Below, one piece after another: positions 14,001 to 24,347 of a DNA stretch of 64,000 nucleotides (position 1 is its first letter; every line of letters begins with the position of its first letter). The DNA is from Crossaster papposus. Lineage: Eukaryota > Echinodermata > Asteroidea > Velatida > Solasteridae. The DNA lies in assembly GCA_037893245.1 (NCBI GenBank), contig JBAIAA010000029.1, positions 310,001 through 374,000 on the forward strand. The letters are read 5' to 3'. The notes beneath the pieces are model-generated. The model was given only the letters and a program-made list of their open reading frames with translations, ran no database searches and was not told the DNA's origin. A program made the translations under genes and the position numbers.

Positions 14001-17000
14001 CATGTACACAGTTCGCATAAGTTAATTATTTATTGCAATGGCCTAGTGTTGATTTATCTTGTATGCGTCTGGTTTGAACTCCAGTTCGCCCGCGTTGAAT
14101 GAATTAAGAACGAACATCAATTTAGGGCTAGATTTGCACATAATAACTGTAATCCATGTATGGGGTGTAAAACTTGATATATTGAATTTACTTTTTGATT
14201 AGGGCTAGTTGGGTAAAACCAAAGCTATTACCCTGGGAGACATCAACCAATTTTTTTTACGCAGAGGCACCAAGATGCTCCAATTTGGAGCACATATGTT
14301 GTGGGGGTAATGAACTGTCTTTGGGGGCACAATTTCTTTTCTCACGGTCTGAACATATGGATAGAAGTTCCCTGGCCACACTAGTCTTGGTTCCAAGACC
14401 TTCGTGTTGTTTATTCCGCGATCACTGACACAAACCACCGATGTTACAAAGGGCGCTATCTCCAGACGAATCGCACCCGCGAACTGGACTCACTCGAAGG
14501 AAATTCAAAATTATGTACGTTTGTCAAACGCCGGCTCCAGTGCGACATGGATCCAGCCACATTTTGTAAACTAAGCATGCGTGAGACCAGAAAGCACACG
14601 AAGCCGGGATTTGAAAAAGAGACAGCGTTAACGAATCTGTGAGCGTGGTGGGCGCCGAAATAACACAAGGGTCTAGGGCTAGACTATGGCAACACAAACC
14701 AAAGATTTAAAAGGTTTTGTTTTAAAGACATCCCGCGGCAATCAAAACATTGAAATCAGTATTGCCATGCAATACACGCACTGACATAAAACAGCCACAG
14801 GGTGAAGAAACAAAAACACAGCAAACAACAACTATAACTACCCCCAGGGTATTTCTGGGTCAGGATTGGAAACTGATATGCTTGCCTTTGATCCAAGGCC
14901 GAACACTGATGCCAGAGACCTTTATTGACAGTTGGCTATCCAAAAAAGGGATCAGGTTTCGATTTCTCTGCACAAGTCTATGGCGTTTTGCCAAAACCGT
15001 TATTTTGAATGGTTGGCCTGCCCCCTAAATAACCTCTGGGGTTGTAAATGTGTTTTCAGCCTATTGAGCAGGGTCTAGGGGTAGATGAAAATTCAGCTCT
15101 GTTGACTTAACGAATTGTTTTTAATTAACACAAATAGGTTTTTGTTCCACCCGTTGGAGGGGTTTCGCTTCTCCAAGGGTTAAATAAATCGATGATCTAT
15201 TAAATTCCGTATACTGCCAACCTCTTGTAGTTGTTCAATATCCTTCGTGAATTTAGTCCACCACTCCTTTGCCTCAGTATCAAACCGTCCTGAATATCCT
15301 CTGGGAAGGTCTTTCTTCAGTTGACCTGGGTCCATATTTTCCAGATCAGGAACTACCCAATTTGGCCCGTTTTCGAGATTTGGGATTGTCTGTATACAAT
15401 AAAAACCAATAATAATTCGATTAGAACTTTAACATCAGTTGGTGGATGTCCCGAAATAATGGTGTTTCATCTGGTTTTAATCGAGTACATTTAAAGCCGG
15501 GTAATGGAGCGGAGCGAGCAAAAAGAAACCCATTCTTTACCATGGACCCTAGCCGTTTAAAACACGCCAAGCACATTTTATTCATATTCATAACAGAATT
15601 ACAAATGTTCATCGATTTTAGTCAACAATATGCATATTACTTAGGTGTCCATTTTCCCTACAACTCATTCTTGCATGTTTTACTCCCATCAACTGCATGT
15701 TTATATTACCTGAAAACACTTTAGACCAGCGGACTCCTCCAATGGTTCATCACCCTCTTCTGGGGGTTGTGGTCTCCACTCGTCACAGCTCCAGAGCCGG
15801 TAGTGCATGACGACCGTCCCCTGAACTTTCTGGAACCGGAAGCAGTGAGGACGACTGTGATTGCCCATTGTTTTAAACATATGGGGCTCCATCCACTTCT
15901 TGATGTCATACAACTGGGTCACATCCTCTATTTGCACCTCAGGTGTATAACTTGTTCTTATACTGGAATACAGATCTGTAAGAAATATGAATTATTTGCC
16001 GGGGGAAAAGTATTAAACAAATGCGTGTAAATCATTCCACGGGGTTTCAACAGTAATGTCAGTTTTAATTTAACTACGTTTCCGATCACTTTGAAACTAG
16101 ATGTTTATCCGTTACGTTATTTAAAGAACAAACGTATAGAGAATGTATTTACCCTGGAGAGTGTACACATTCCGCCTTGCTATCTTGCTCGCGAAGGCAG
16201 AGAACATCTGATCTACGTCTTCGTGCGTATGGCCAACCACGAGAAAGTTAACATAGACCTGAGAAAGAAAATACAGACTGCTTTAGTGTGGAAATCGTAT
16301 TATTAATCTCTGAAAATGTTGAAAACAAATCGTGGACGGAAACTGACTTTTTCGATAGATTCTATCGTTGGTGCGATTTTGTATCATCATTTGTGTCAAA
16401 ATTCCTTGAATGGGCAAATTTAAAAAGCGAGGGGGTGTGTTGCGACAGAAATTTCCAAAGCCAACTTGCGCACTTAATTGTCTTCCTAATCCTTACACCA
16501 AAGCGATGCATTTACATATGTCAGTGTTGTATTTCTGGGTTTTTTTACTTTTCAATATTGAAAAATTACAAAACAAAGATCTTAGGGGGTCTTGATCTAA
16601 CCAACCTCCGTCAAAAAATATGTGGGAATATAAATACCCTTTCCATGATTGGCGCCCACGAAAACAATTTAAGTCGCTTATTTCAACTATAACTTGCATA
16701 ATGATTTGCATAAATTAAATTCCCTTATTAACGAATTACCGCTTAACAAAACAGCTGACTGCGGAATGAATGTCAGGGTGCGAAATTTAATGTTCTTACC
16801 TCTGAAAATATTCCATACTCAACCATTAATGAGCAGAAGGACAACACAAATCGGTTTTTGTTTTCTCTGAAACAATTGTCCAGTTGCAAATGTAAGATTT
16901 TGCCAAGATGTTGCTTTTTATTCCACAGTATTCTCAATAGAACGTTCATGGTTAAATTGGGGTCATGTGGAAACGGTCTCAGGTCCATGAAGGCAAGTGG

Positions 17001-20000
17001 TATTTTGCCAGACGGCACATTTGTGTGCAGTATGGCACCTATGTGGGAAACGAAAAAGAAAAGCAATTTAATGCTGCCAATTATGGTATTAACAGAACAT
17101 TTTCTGTGTTTTGTTATTTGCATTTGAATAATTATTAAAATCCAAGAAGTGGGCCAGGAGGACCATTGAAGAGGGAGAGTGGCAGCTTATTATTACCTGC
17201 AACATAATACCCGGGATATTGTTTATCTCAAGCTAGCTATCATCATTACAAAAGCCCGGCCTTTTGGGACAAAATTCCAATTTGTTTGTCTCTGTGCAGT
17301 TGACACATTTACCTAACAGTAATCTTAGTCACGAGGTCAACCACTAACCTGTTATATGAGTCCGAAGTCTTGCCAGATGTTCCGTCGATTTATCTGAAGT
17401 GGTCAGATGGGGCACATCGGTTTTTCGCTGGTCCATGCCATCGATTATTAAGGCTACGTCCTCGGTAGAACCTAGACGCGCCTTCTCCCTACTGTTATAG
17501 TATTGCTGACGCTCCATCCTAACAAACACATGAAACCACATAAAACGTGCCTTAGTTGTATGCATCTTTTATTTTACTCAATATGCTGTACACTTAACAC
17601 GAACTCCATCCTTTGGACGAGTTGAAATTAATGTTAGGTTTTTAGCACTCAGAAAATCAGTCTGAAAATCAATTCATATTTTATAAATTCCATTTCATCA
17701 ATTTAATTAGTTCTAGTTGTACATCGCCAGTTATGGTTTTAAGGACAGTGACGCTATAAAAACAAACATTTTTACCTTTAAAAAATCCTGATATTTTGTG
17801 GGGTTTCGTGTGGTTGTGTGCGTTGTGAGCTTGAAATATTGTTGTCAAAGTGTGGATATTCTAGCATGCACGCCGGCTTTTGGCCGCCACATTGTTATGG
17901 GTTGTTCTAAAAAAAACTCGACCCCCAATCCCTCGACCCCCATTTATATAGATAAATATTAGCAGTAACAACAATATTATTATCGGAAAATGAATGCGCG
18001 TATGTTTTTTTGGGGGGCGTGTCGATATGTTGGGAAAAAGCTTGTTTGTGTGTGTGTAAAATATACAAAATATACAACAATAATGGGGGGGGGGGGGGGG
18101 GGGGTGGGGGGGGGGGGGGACTGAAACAGTTGAAATAATATTGAACTGGCGTTACAGGACTTGTAATTTCTGTAACGATATTATTATGTTTTCACAGGAC
18201 AGTCTTGGCGTTCCATTTTGTAAGATTTTGTGTGAAAATATGATTTCTTTTTTTTCTTCAACAAAGTGAGTAATGTCTTACGATGGTACTTACATCAGCT
18301 GCTGGCAATGGATTTCTTTCAGATCAGCTATCTGCTTCTTAATGTCCTGGTTTTTTGTGCTGTGATACCGTTCTTCAAGCTCCACACAAGTGCTACACTT
18401 TGTGAATTCAGAGCCCTGTATAAAATACGCATATTGTTTTGTATTACTTCAAGTTAACCCGAGCGTACATTGCGGTTTCAATCGTAATGTACACAATTTT
18501 GTAAACAAAAGGACATATCCGTTTAATCTGAAATTGCAAATAACATTAACAAGTTACTGTCTGAATACGTATACCTTATCTTTATAGTACTTAGTAGTAA
18601 TCACAACAAAATCAAAAATTGGCTAGCGTGGAACAAGATTTATTACACTATACGTTCGTCGCCTTGAAGGCAATGACCACCTCAAAGCAATGCCCCAAGG
18701 CCTTTCTTTAAGATCCCATGTCGCCAGTTTCGGAATTTCTGACATGTGAACATAATGTGATGACCACCTGACTTTTCCAAGTAACCCTGAATACTGATTC
18801 AGGCAGTTTTAGTTAGATTGTATATTGTGCTGAAAATTTGGAGGACTAAAAGAAAATGTTCTAGCCCGTTTTTGCAAAATTAGGTCATACCACTCACCAG
18901 CTACACAGTAAAGTAATCAAGTGTAATTTATTTTTCTTTAAAAAAGTATGCTGCATTTTTTAAATCGGTGTCGATGTTGATATTACATTTTTCGTGTGAA
19001 TTTTGTTAAAATTTCTGAAAGTTTTTCATTTAAAACATGTTTTCTCAACTTTTACCTTGAAACAAAAACTTGCCTGAATTTCACAAAAAATAAGGACGAG
19101 TCTAGAGAAATGTAACGTCGTTCACACGGTTGATGGTAACATTGCGGCACTGTCCGTAAATAGAACTCAGCGACTGCGTCTGTACTATGTATCCCAAAAA
19201 ATATGGAACGCCAAAGAGGCATTTAATGTGATCATCGAATCGGTGATGTACTTTCACGATCGGTGATGGACTTTTGTAATCGAGTGATGGTCTTTTGTTC
19301 GCGATCGGTGATCAACCTTTGCGAGCGGTGATGAACTTTTGCGATCGGTGATGAACTTTGCGATCGGTGATGAATTTTGCGATCGGTGATCAACTTTTGC
19401 GAGCGGTGATCAACTTTTGCGAGCGGTGATGAACTTTGCGATCGGTGATGAATTTTGCGATCGGTAATCAACTTTTGCGAGCGGTGATGAACTTTTGCGA
19501 TCGGTGATCAAATTTTGCGAGCGGTGATGAACTTTTGCGATCGGTGATGAACATTTCCTTCCCTAAAATCAGTACAACTGCTTGTATTTTAATCCTAGAC
19601 AATCCATCTTCCATGTTCATATCTTTTCCGGCCTAACCACATATACAAAAGCTCCTATTTTTCATATTAGTATTTGCTTTTCTTTTTTCAAGGTAGCCAA
19701 GACACAACCTTAAAAAATTACGAGTAAATACTGCAAATCTAAAGCATTTACTAATTGTTATTCATACCAAATGGAGCAAATACTATATTCATTTTTATTC
19801 ATACAGATTCCATTAAATGCTTAAAAATTGGTAGTGAAAGCAAATGCTAGTTTTTATTCATACGGCCCATTAAACTCGGTGACCTGCCAACTGGTCATGG
19901 CCAGGGTGCACTGTAAATTTTGTATTTTGTACACCATAACATATTTCGATGTTGCTTGTTATAGCCTTATAGTAGTATGCTACTGCCAAGTGTCTGTCTT

Positions 20001-23000
20001 TATTCAGAGTTGTCATAGGTACATTGTTTATACACAGTGTAAACTATAATAAGAACATAAAGAGAAAGTTAATGGCCTGCTTGTCATCAAGCGGGCACGG
20101 CCTGGCTCAAGCCTAGTGACCTTAGGAGTGATTTTAGATGAGTTATACATGTAGATAAGCATAATCAGCACATCACATATTCTTTAATAAATGTTTGAAT
20201 AGGCTGTTGCTGTAAACAAAGTTATTTAAAAGATACATGATGTACATAAAAATGTTTAAATTTCCAAATGTCATATCAAGATAAGAAAACAAAGTCTGAA
20301 GGCTATTAGTCACGGTTTGTAGAGTTCATGAGAGTCCTTTGTTACATTATATCATGGAGGAATAAGAGCAGATATACCGTTTCAGTTGATTAATCTATTA
20401 TAGGTTTTCCCGGCCAATTTCATCACAAATTTATTCAAATTCATTAACACGCATTCAAATTCACGCCATTCCTTCTGTGACAGATGGAAACGGGCTCTTC
20501 AAGTCTTGAGATGGAATTCATGTTTTTATTCTTTCATGATCAGTGGCATGCATGTACGCGCAACCAGCGCTGTGAAAAACTTTCTCAAGAACAGCTTTCG
20601 TGTCAGTGGCTACTTCAAGACTGAACCATTGGACCACATGATATGTTGGCCTGTGCCTCACATTCCTGGGCAACTATCAAGGGATTATAAGAGGCAATAA
20701 ACAAGAGTAACTAAAACCTCATGAATAATAATGAGTTGGGGGGCAGTGAGTATAATGGTGATTACTTTAGCAGAGGATTGGAATGTGGTTGACCCTGTGG
20801 CTCTAGTACTTGGTTGTATCATGGAGGAATTATTCCTCCATGGTTGTATGTACAATGTACATTGAGTGTTGAAGGCTGATGCAACGGAGCATTAATTTTC
20901 AAATGAAATTAAATAAACCGGGTATTAAATTGATTGAAATTATGTTTAAATTCGCCGGGGAAACCTAGGCTATATTAACATTAAACGGGTATCAAGAGTT
21001 GGAAAGCAATCAGTCGAAATATATGCGCGTTGGTATTTCCAAACATTTTTAAACAAGTTATGTCGTTACGAAGAAATATTAGATTAATTCATTGATCTTG
21101 GGTATTCTTTTTATTAATAAAGCTTTCATTTTGGTTTACATTGGCCATTTACATTAACGTACACGTATACTACAATATCTAATCTAGTCTACTTTGCTAA
21201 CTCTACAGGGTTGATCACCGATCACGCGCCCCACCATCGATCGCGGGATAAATTCATTCACCCCTCGCAAAATATCATCACCACGCGCAAAATTCCATCA
21301 CCGATCGCAAAAGTTGATCACCGATCGCGAAAGTCCATCACCGATCGTGAATATGCAACACCTGTTACGCCCATCAGCGATCACGTGGAAAAGTTGATCA
21401 CGCGCTCGCAAAAGTTGATCACCGATTGCAAACTTCATCACCGCTCGCAAGAGTTCATCACCGCTCGCAAAAGGTTATCACCGCTCGCAAGAGTTCATCA
21501 CCGCTCGCAAAAGGTTATCACCGCTCGCAAAGGTTGATCACCGATCGCGAACAAAAGACCATCACTCGATTACAAAAGTCCATCACCGATCGTGAAAGTA
21601 CATCACCGATTCGATGATCACATTAAATGCCTCTTTGGCGTTCCATAAAAAACAACATTGCGGGGGTATGACGCAAAGGAAACTCACACAAAACGACTCA
21701 CAAATATAATTTTTAAATGAAGTCATTAAAACGGAAATTACATACAAAGATTGACGGTTTTCTGTAAATAAACTTTAAAAACCTTCTTTCTCTAAATTAT
21801 AGTTTCGGCATTTTTACTAGGAAAAAAACCCCAAAATATTTATTGCGAGTGTGGGCAACAAATTACAAGCATTTTAAAAGCGTTGTCATCAAACAAGAAA
21901 ATACAAATTATTTTTGTTTTACTTGCCGTGTGAAACTTTAGTGTCGCACCATTTTTCTTTCCTTGTTTTTTTTTTACTTTGGGAGCAGTCAGGGCGTAGC
22001 GAGGACATTGAATCAAATTTCATAAATTTGCCTTGACATTTTGGGCTGCATTATCTTTCTTCTGAGCGGAACCCATCACCTATTCAACAGTTTACTGCAA
22101 AAACCATGTGTATTGTGCAGGCCTATTTCTTCAACCAAGGTTAAGAATTCAGATTAATAGTTCTGTTAAAAATTGAACTGAGGTGAGGATTAAGATCTCA
22201 GTGACTGTTGAATAGGTGATGGGTTCCGCTCAGAAGAAAGATAATGCATCCCAAAATGTCAAGGCAAATTTATGAAATTTGATTCAATGTCCTCGCTACG
22301 CCCTGACTGCTCCCAAAGTAAAAAAAAAACAAGGAAAGAAAAATGGTCACTTAGTCTCAAGTCTCGCAAGAACTTAGGGTCAAATGGGGGTCAATGTACA
22401 CTTGACGATAGATGATGAATAAAGTATGCTGGATAATTACTGAGAAGGCTTTCTGCGCTATTTTCTTCAGTCGGCTTTTGAGCCTGCAATGGGCCATTTT
22501 GGGGCAAATGGGCTCATTTTTTTGAGTGATTTTTTGTTGTGGTCCAGTTGCTGACTGAGGCTTGAAATGCCGATTGAGGGAAATTACTTGGGTGTGACAC
22601 ACCAACACATATTCGTACGCATACAAATACAGCGGTGTTATTATTTTGACATAACTAGGACTGTACATGTGTTTTCCTTACCTTTCCTATGTGAACGTTT
22701 GCAAAGGAAAACTTCCACAGAGCCAGGAAATGTCCGTAAGAAATGATTCCTTCTTCTTCGATTCCACGTGCCTGAATATTGTTTTACAAAATGAAATTGC
22801 TATTATTTTGGGCAAACTCATTTGGCCAGGCACGCAAGGATCGAGTTGTAAATCTAACTTTGACCCAAAATATAATATTGACAATTTCAAATAAGATCTT
22901 TGTAAATGTGACAAAATATATAATACAACCCTGTAAATGCAATCTTTATCGTTGGCTATTTTGAGGGCCGTGGGAGTAGAGAGAGGGGTTTGAGGGGTAA

Positions 23001-24347
23001 GTGAATTCGCCCGTGTTTGGCAATAACAAAAACCCAATAAGTTTGGACCCTCTTCAAATACAAATTAGAATGGTAATTGGTATGACATAACAAACTTCAG
23101 GAGATGCTGGTGTTTAATACTCATTGTTCGTTTTCAAAGGATTATTGAATTTGACTCAACGCCATGCAAGTAAATTTTGTAATATTTATACATATTTTTC
23201 TGGAAGTAGAAGTAAAGAATCTTACCTGAAATTCTGCAGTCATATTGGCATACACTTGTTTTTTGTTCCAAGTTGGCGGAAGATTGATAACGCTTTTGTG
23301 AGGCATAAAGTCGCCGAATGTGTGGAAAAATACATCCATCCACCCTGTTGCCATGGTTGATTTTTCCCTTGGATGTTTTTTACCCAGGTTACCATGAGAT
23401 ATGCTGTGATAACCTTCCTTGACGAGCTTGAGGCATCTGTCAAAGCGTGATTGTGAAACTTGGTAAACTTTCATCCAAGCGTCGTTACAAAGCGTGTGTC
23501 CACAGACGACTAGATTCATATGAACGCACACTTTGTGGGGCTGCCCGCTATTTGACGCTGCAGTGATTACTGCATGTCGTCTCATCTGTTCTAATAGGAA
23601 ATTGCGTTGCATTGCCTCATCTAAACCGATAAACTCATCGTGGCACTGGGTGATGTCGTTTAAACTAAGCATACTCAAACACTTTCTGGTACAACGACAG
23701 GTCTTTTTAATAATAGAAAGGGGAGATGCTAGGTTTTTTCGTCTCCTTTGCCTTTTCGATACCGTGTAACTTGATTTGTCAATGGATGCGGCTGGTTGTA
23801 TTTCGCTGTCTGAAAACTCCGAATCACTTTGTAGGATTCCAAAATACGAATCTGTCAGTGTCGTATCTCTTGTATGGGGAGAACTGGTTGAATCGTTTTC
23901 ATTTGAATCAGTTAAGGAAAGCGTGTACTCATTCTCGATCGGGCTAGTGCTGTCTCCGCGCGCCCCTGAAAGACACTCGTTCTCAATATCGGATTCGCCT
24001 AAAATGTCGAAGTACGAATCATTGAGTGTTACGTTCCTTATTGGAGTTTGTTCATTTGAGGGAGAACCCAGATTGCCATAAGCAGCACAACTAGTACTAG
24101 TAGTAGCAGTACTGGTTATCGGTGTCGATGTGAATCGTGGTAGGCGAATTCTGACCGGTGTTTGACTCAGCTCAGACCATGGATCAGAAACAGTAGGTTC
24201 ATCATGTTCATCATCGGAATCAGACATAAGTCCAAAATAAGAGTCTGACAGTGTTTGGTTCTTGGTTGGAGATGGTTCATCACACGAAGACATTTCAATC
24301 TCAAGTTTCGAAGTGGCTGTGCACTGTGCAGGAGCTGGACACAGCAT
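7697..24347 (-). CDS. Ten-exon DUF7869-type transposase-like gene
   Basis: Predicted protein of about 934 aa, assembled from ten exons (listed separately) with consistent GT-AG sites and phases. The order is an acidic N-terminus with three TLxDSYFxIL repeats (32-176); a basic patch KRQRRRK (198-204); Cys clusters (C217, C219, C223 and C274, C282, C287); ISYGHFLALWK; FTKCSTC; a core with IIDGMDQ (D471), LQLDNC..ENKN (D555) and GHTHEDVDQ (590-598); WRP and WW segments; and a C-terminal IGRLV...VHWYSSSW module. These motifs recur in a large uncharacterised eukaryotic family (Pfam DUF7869). A DDE/RNase H-like fold is inference. No frameshift or internal stop was found. Introns 2 and 9 hold several inverted-repeat elements. 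No terminal repeats flank the gene, so it could be a domesticated copy. Weakest points: the exon 8/9 junction and a possible missed small exon. Confidence 0.82.
8721..9447. mobile_element. 727-bp TIR element in intron 9
   Basis: 36-bp near-perfect inverted ends (TTTAGGCCATTTAAAATTAA... at 8721, reverse complement ending at 9447). Both ends continue into TATATTTTATATTTTT. No ORF. It carries a second palindromic element, 9017-9172. Confidence 0.7.
9017..9172. mobile_element. 156-bp hairpin, 65-bp arms
   Basis: Left arm 9017-9081 and right arm 9108-9172 are near-perfect reverse complements (one mismatch, CGTGACAAAC against GTTTGTCGCG) around a 26-bp loop. The arm contains GAGGGCGCTATCG, a word also seen at other MITE edges here (9061, 14449). 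It is nested in the 8721-9447 element. Confidence 0.8.
9579..13585. mobile_element. 4.0-kb foldback element, 1.33-kb arms
   Basis: Left arm 9579-10917 and right arm 12254-13585 are inverted copies that begin TAGTCCAGGAGCTAGCAG. Each arm holds repeated words of the form TATCGGTATTGT..CGTAC (9603, 9745, 9884, 10470 and mirror positions) and an inner palindrome around TGACCCGCTCCATC. The arms differ by scattered substitutions and small indels. The 1.34-kb loop has no transposase; a short coding-like stretch lies on its minus strand at about 11055-11190. Possible short duplication ATA or CTAATA at the ends; unclear. Non-autonomous by appearance. Confidence 0.85.
13586..15179. other. Introns 8 and 9 outside the exons
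   Basis: Apart from exon 9, no coding exon or clear repeat was recognised. Short ORFs at 14195-14668 lack splice-site or family support. Confidence 0.4.
13806..13954 (-). CDS. DUF7869-like gene, exon 9 (5' edge uncertain)
   Basis: Ends with a clear donor CCACCG/GTAAGT. It encodes MKQLVQYINTARVLSQTP through QDCPP. The start is either 13954 (phase 1, after CTAAAG) or 13940 (phase 0, after GGAAG); both keep the same frame. Joined to exon 10 it gives CPP-VFIGSQGRP, which fits the family. Confidence 0.55.
15222..15389 (-). CDS. DUF7869-like gene, exon 8
   Basis: 168 bp entered in phase 0 after TATACAG; encodes LENGPNWVVPDLENMDPGQL and EAKEWWTKFTKDIEQLQE. The donor GAG/GTTGGC is weak. An alternative donor 7 bp on (GGCA/GTATAC) fits a phase-1 acceptor of exon 9. 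Read through, the frame stops at 15180, so a truncated isoform is possible. Confidence 0.68.
15710..15975 (-). CDS. DUF7869-like gene, exon 7
   Basis: 266 bp, phase 1 to 0; acceptor CTTACAG/ATC, donor CAG/GTAATA. Encodes VTQLYDIKKWMEPHM, HCFRFQKVQG and LWSCDEWRPQPPEEG. The post-core region is typical of the family. Confidence 0.83.
16153..16258 (-). CDS. DUF7869-like gene, exon 6
   Basis: 106 bp, phase 0 to 1; acceptor TTTCTCAG/GTC, donor CAGG/GTAAAT. Encodes FLVVGHTHEDVDQMFSAF, the hallmark GHTHED[IV]DQ motif that follows the LDN motif directly in the family. Confidence 0.9.
16800..17038 (-). CDS. DUF7869-like gene, exon 5
   Basis: 239 bp, phase 1 to 0; acceptor CACATAG/GTG, donor GAG/GTAAGA. 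Encodes the core signature LHLQLDNCFRENKNRFV followed by SLMVEYGIFSE, the most recognisable stretch of the family. Confidence 0.9.
17349..17518 (-). CDS. DUF7869-like gene, exon 4
   Basis: 170 bp, phase 2 to 1; acceptor TTGTTAG/GATGG, donor CAG/GTTAGT. Encodes MERQQYYNSREKA and ALIIDGMDQRKTDVPHL, with D471 the likely first acidic residue of the catalytic core. Confidence 0.85.
18085..18119. repeat. Poly-G tract
   Basis: G20-T-G14 on the plus strand (poly-C in the sense of the host gene), in intron 3 of the DUF7869-like gene. The exact length may be unreliable in an assembly. Confidence 0.9.
18294..18415 (-). CDS. DUF7869-like gene, exon 3
   Basis: 122 bp, phase 0 to 2; acceptor TATACAG/GGC, donor GAT/GTAAGT. 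Encodes GSEFTKCSTCVELEERYHST and a charged helix ending KEIHCQQL. The CxxC is typical of the family. The 4.3-kb intron before it carries two inverted-repeat elements. Confidence 0.82.
19225..19552 (-). repeat. GATCGGTGAT minisatellite, left arm
   Basis: About 17 units of 18-20 bp with core GCGATCGGTGATGAACTTTT and variants (GAGCGGTGATCAAC). It mirrors the array at 21213-21610. Confidence 0.85.
21213..21610 (+). repeat. ATCACCGATC minisatellite, right arm
   Basis: About 20 units of 18-20 bp with cores ATCACCGATCGCAAAAGT and ATCACCGCTCGCAAAAG; inverted relative to 19225-19552. Both arrays become identical toward the element ends. Confidence 0.85.
21948..22347. mobile_element. 400-bp palindromic MITE, 143-bp arms
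   Basis: Left arm 21948-22090 and right arm 22205-22347 are near-perfect inverted copies beginning ACCATTTTTCTTTCCTTG; the loop is 114 bp. The arm contains GCAGTCAGGGCGTAG, similar to the direct repeat at 24831 and 25512. Lies in intron 2. Confidence 0.85.
22682..22771 (-). CDS. DUF7869-like gene, exon 2
   Basis: 90 bp, phase 0 to 0, with acceptor ATTCAG/GCA and donor AAG/GTAAGG. It encodes GIISYGHFLALWKFSFANVH, the conserved step before the Cys-rich FTKC segment of this family. Too short for ORF finding; recognised by motif and splice signals. Confidence 0.8.
23226..24347 (-). CDS. DUF7869-like gene, exon 1
   Basis: Codes for 374 aa from ATG to a strong donor (CAG/GTAAGA), ending in phase 0. 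An in-frame ATG at residue 19 is an alternative start. It holds the acidic Ser-rich region with three TLxDSYF repeats, a basic stretch and two Cys groups, then LPPTWNKKQVYANM. The reading frame runs on for 27 codons past the donor, which is intronic. Confidence 0.85.

Larger units (their letters stand above)
19202..21647. mobile_element. 2.4-kb element with minisatellite inverted arms
   Basis: Ends are TATGGAACGCCAAAGAGGC and its reverse complement at 21647. The perfect match continues through TTTAATGTGATCATCGAATCGG and further. The arms (19202-19552 and 21213-21647) then become arrays of 18-20-bp units around GATCGGTGAT (left) and ATCACCGATC (right). The 1.65-kb centre has no transposase; it contains TGGAGGAATAATTCCTCCA-type palindromes (20341, 20822). 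Flanks are A-runs, so a target duplication cannot be read. Lies in intron 2 of the DUF7869-like gene. Confidence 0.8.

Noticed and set aside
16288-16692. 134-aa plus-strand ORF
   Set aside because: Lies in an intron of the minus-strand gene, AT-rich, no motif or splice support.
20506-20700. 64-aa plus-strand ORF in the minisatellite-armed element
   Set aside because: No transposase motif; too short and isolated.
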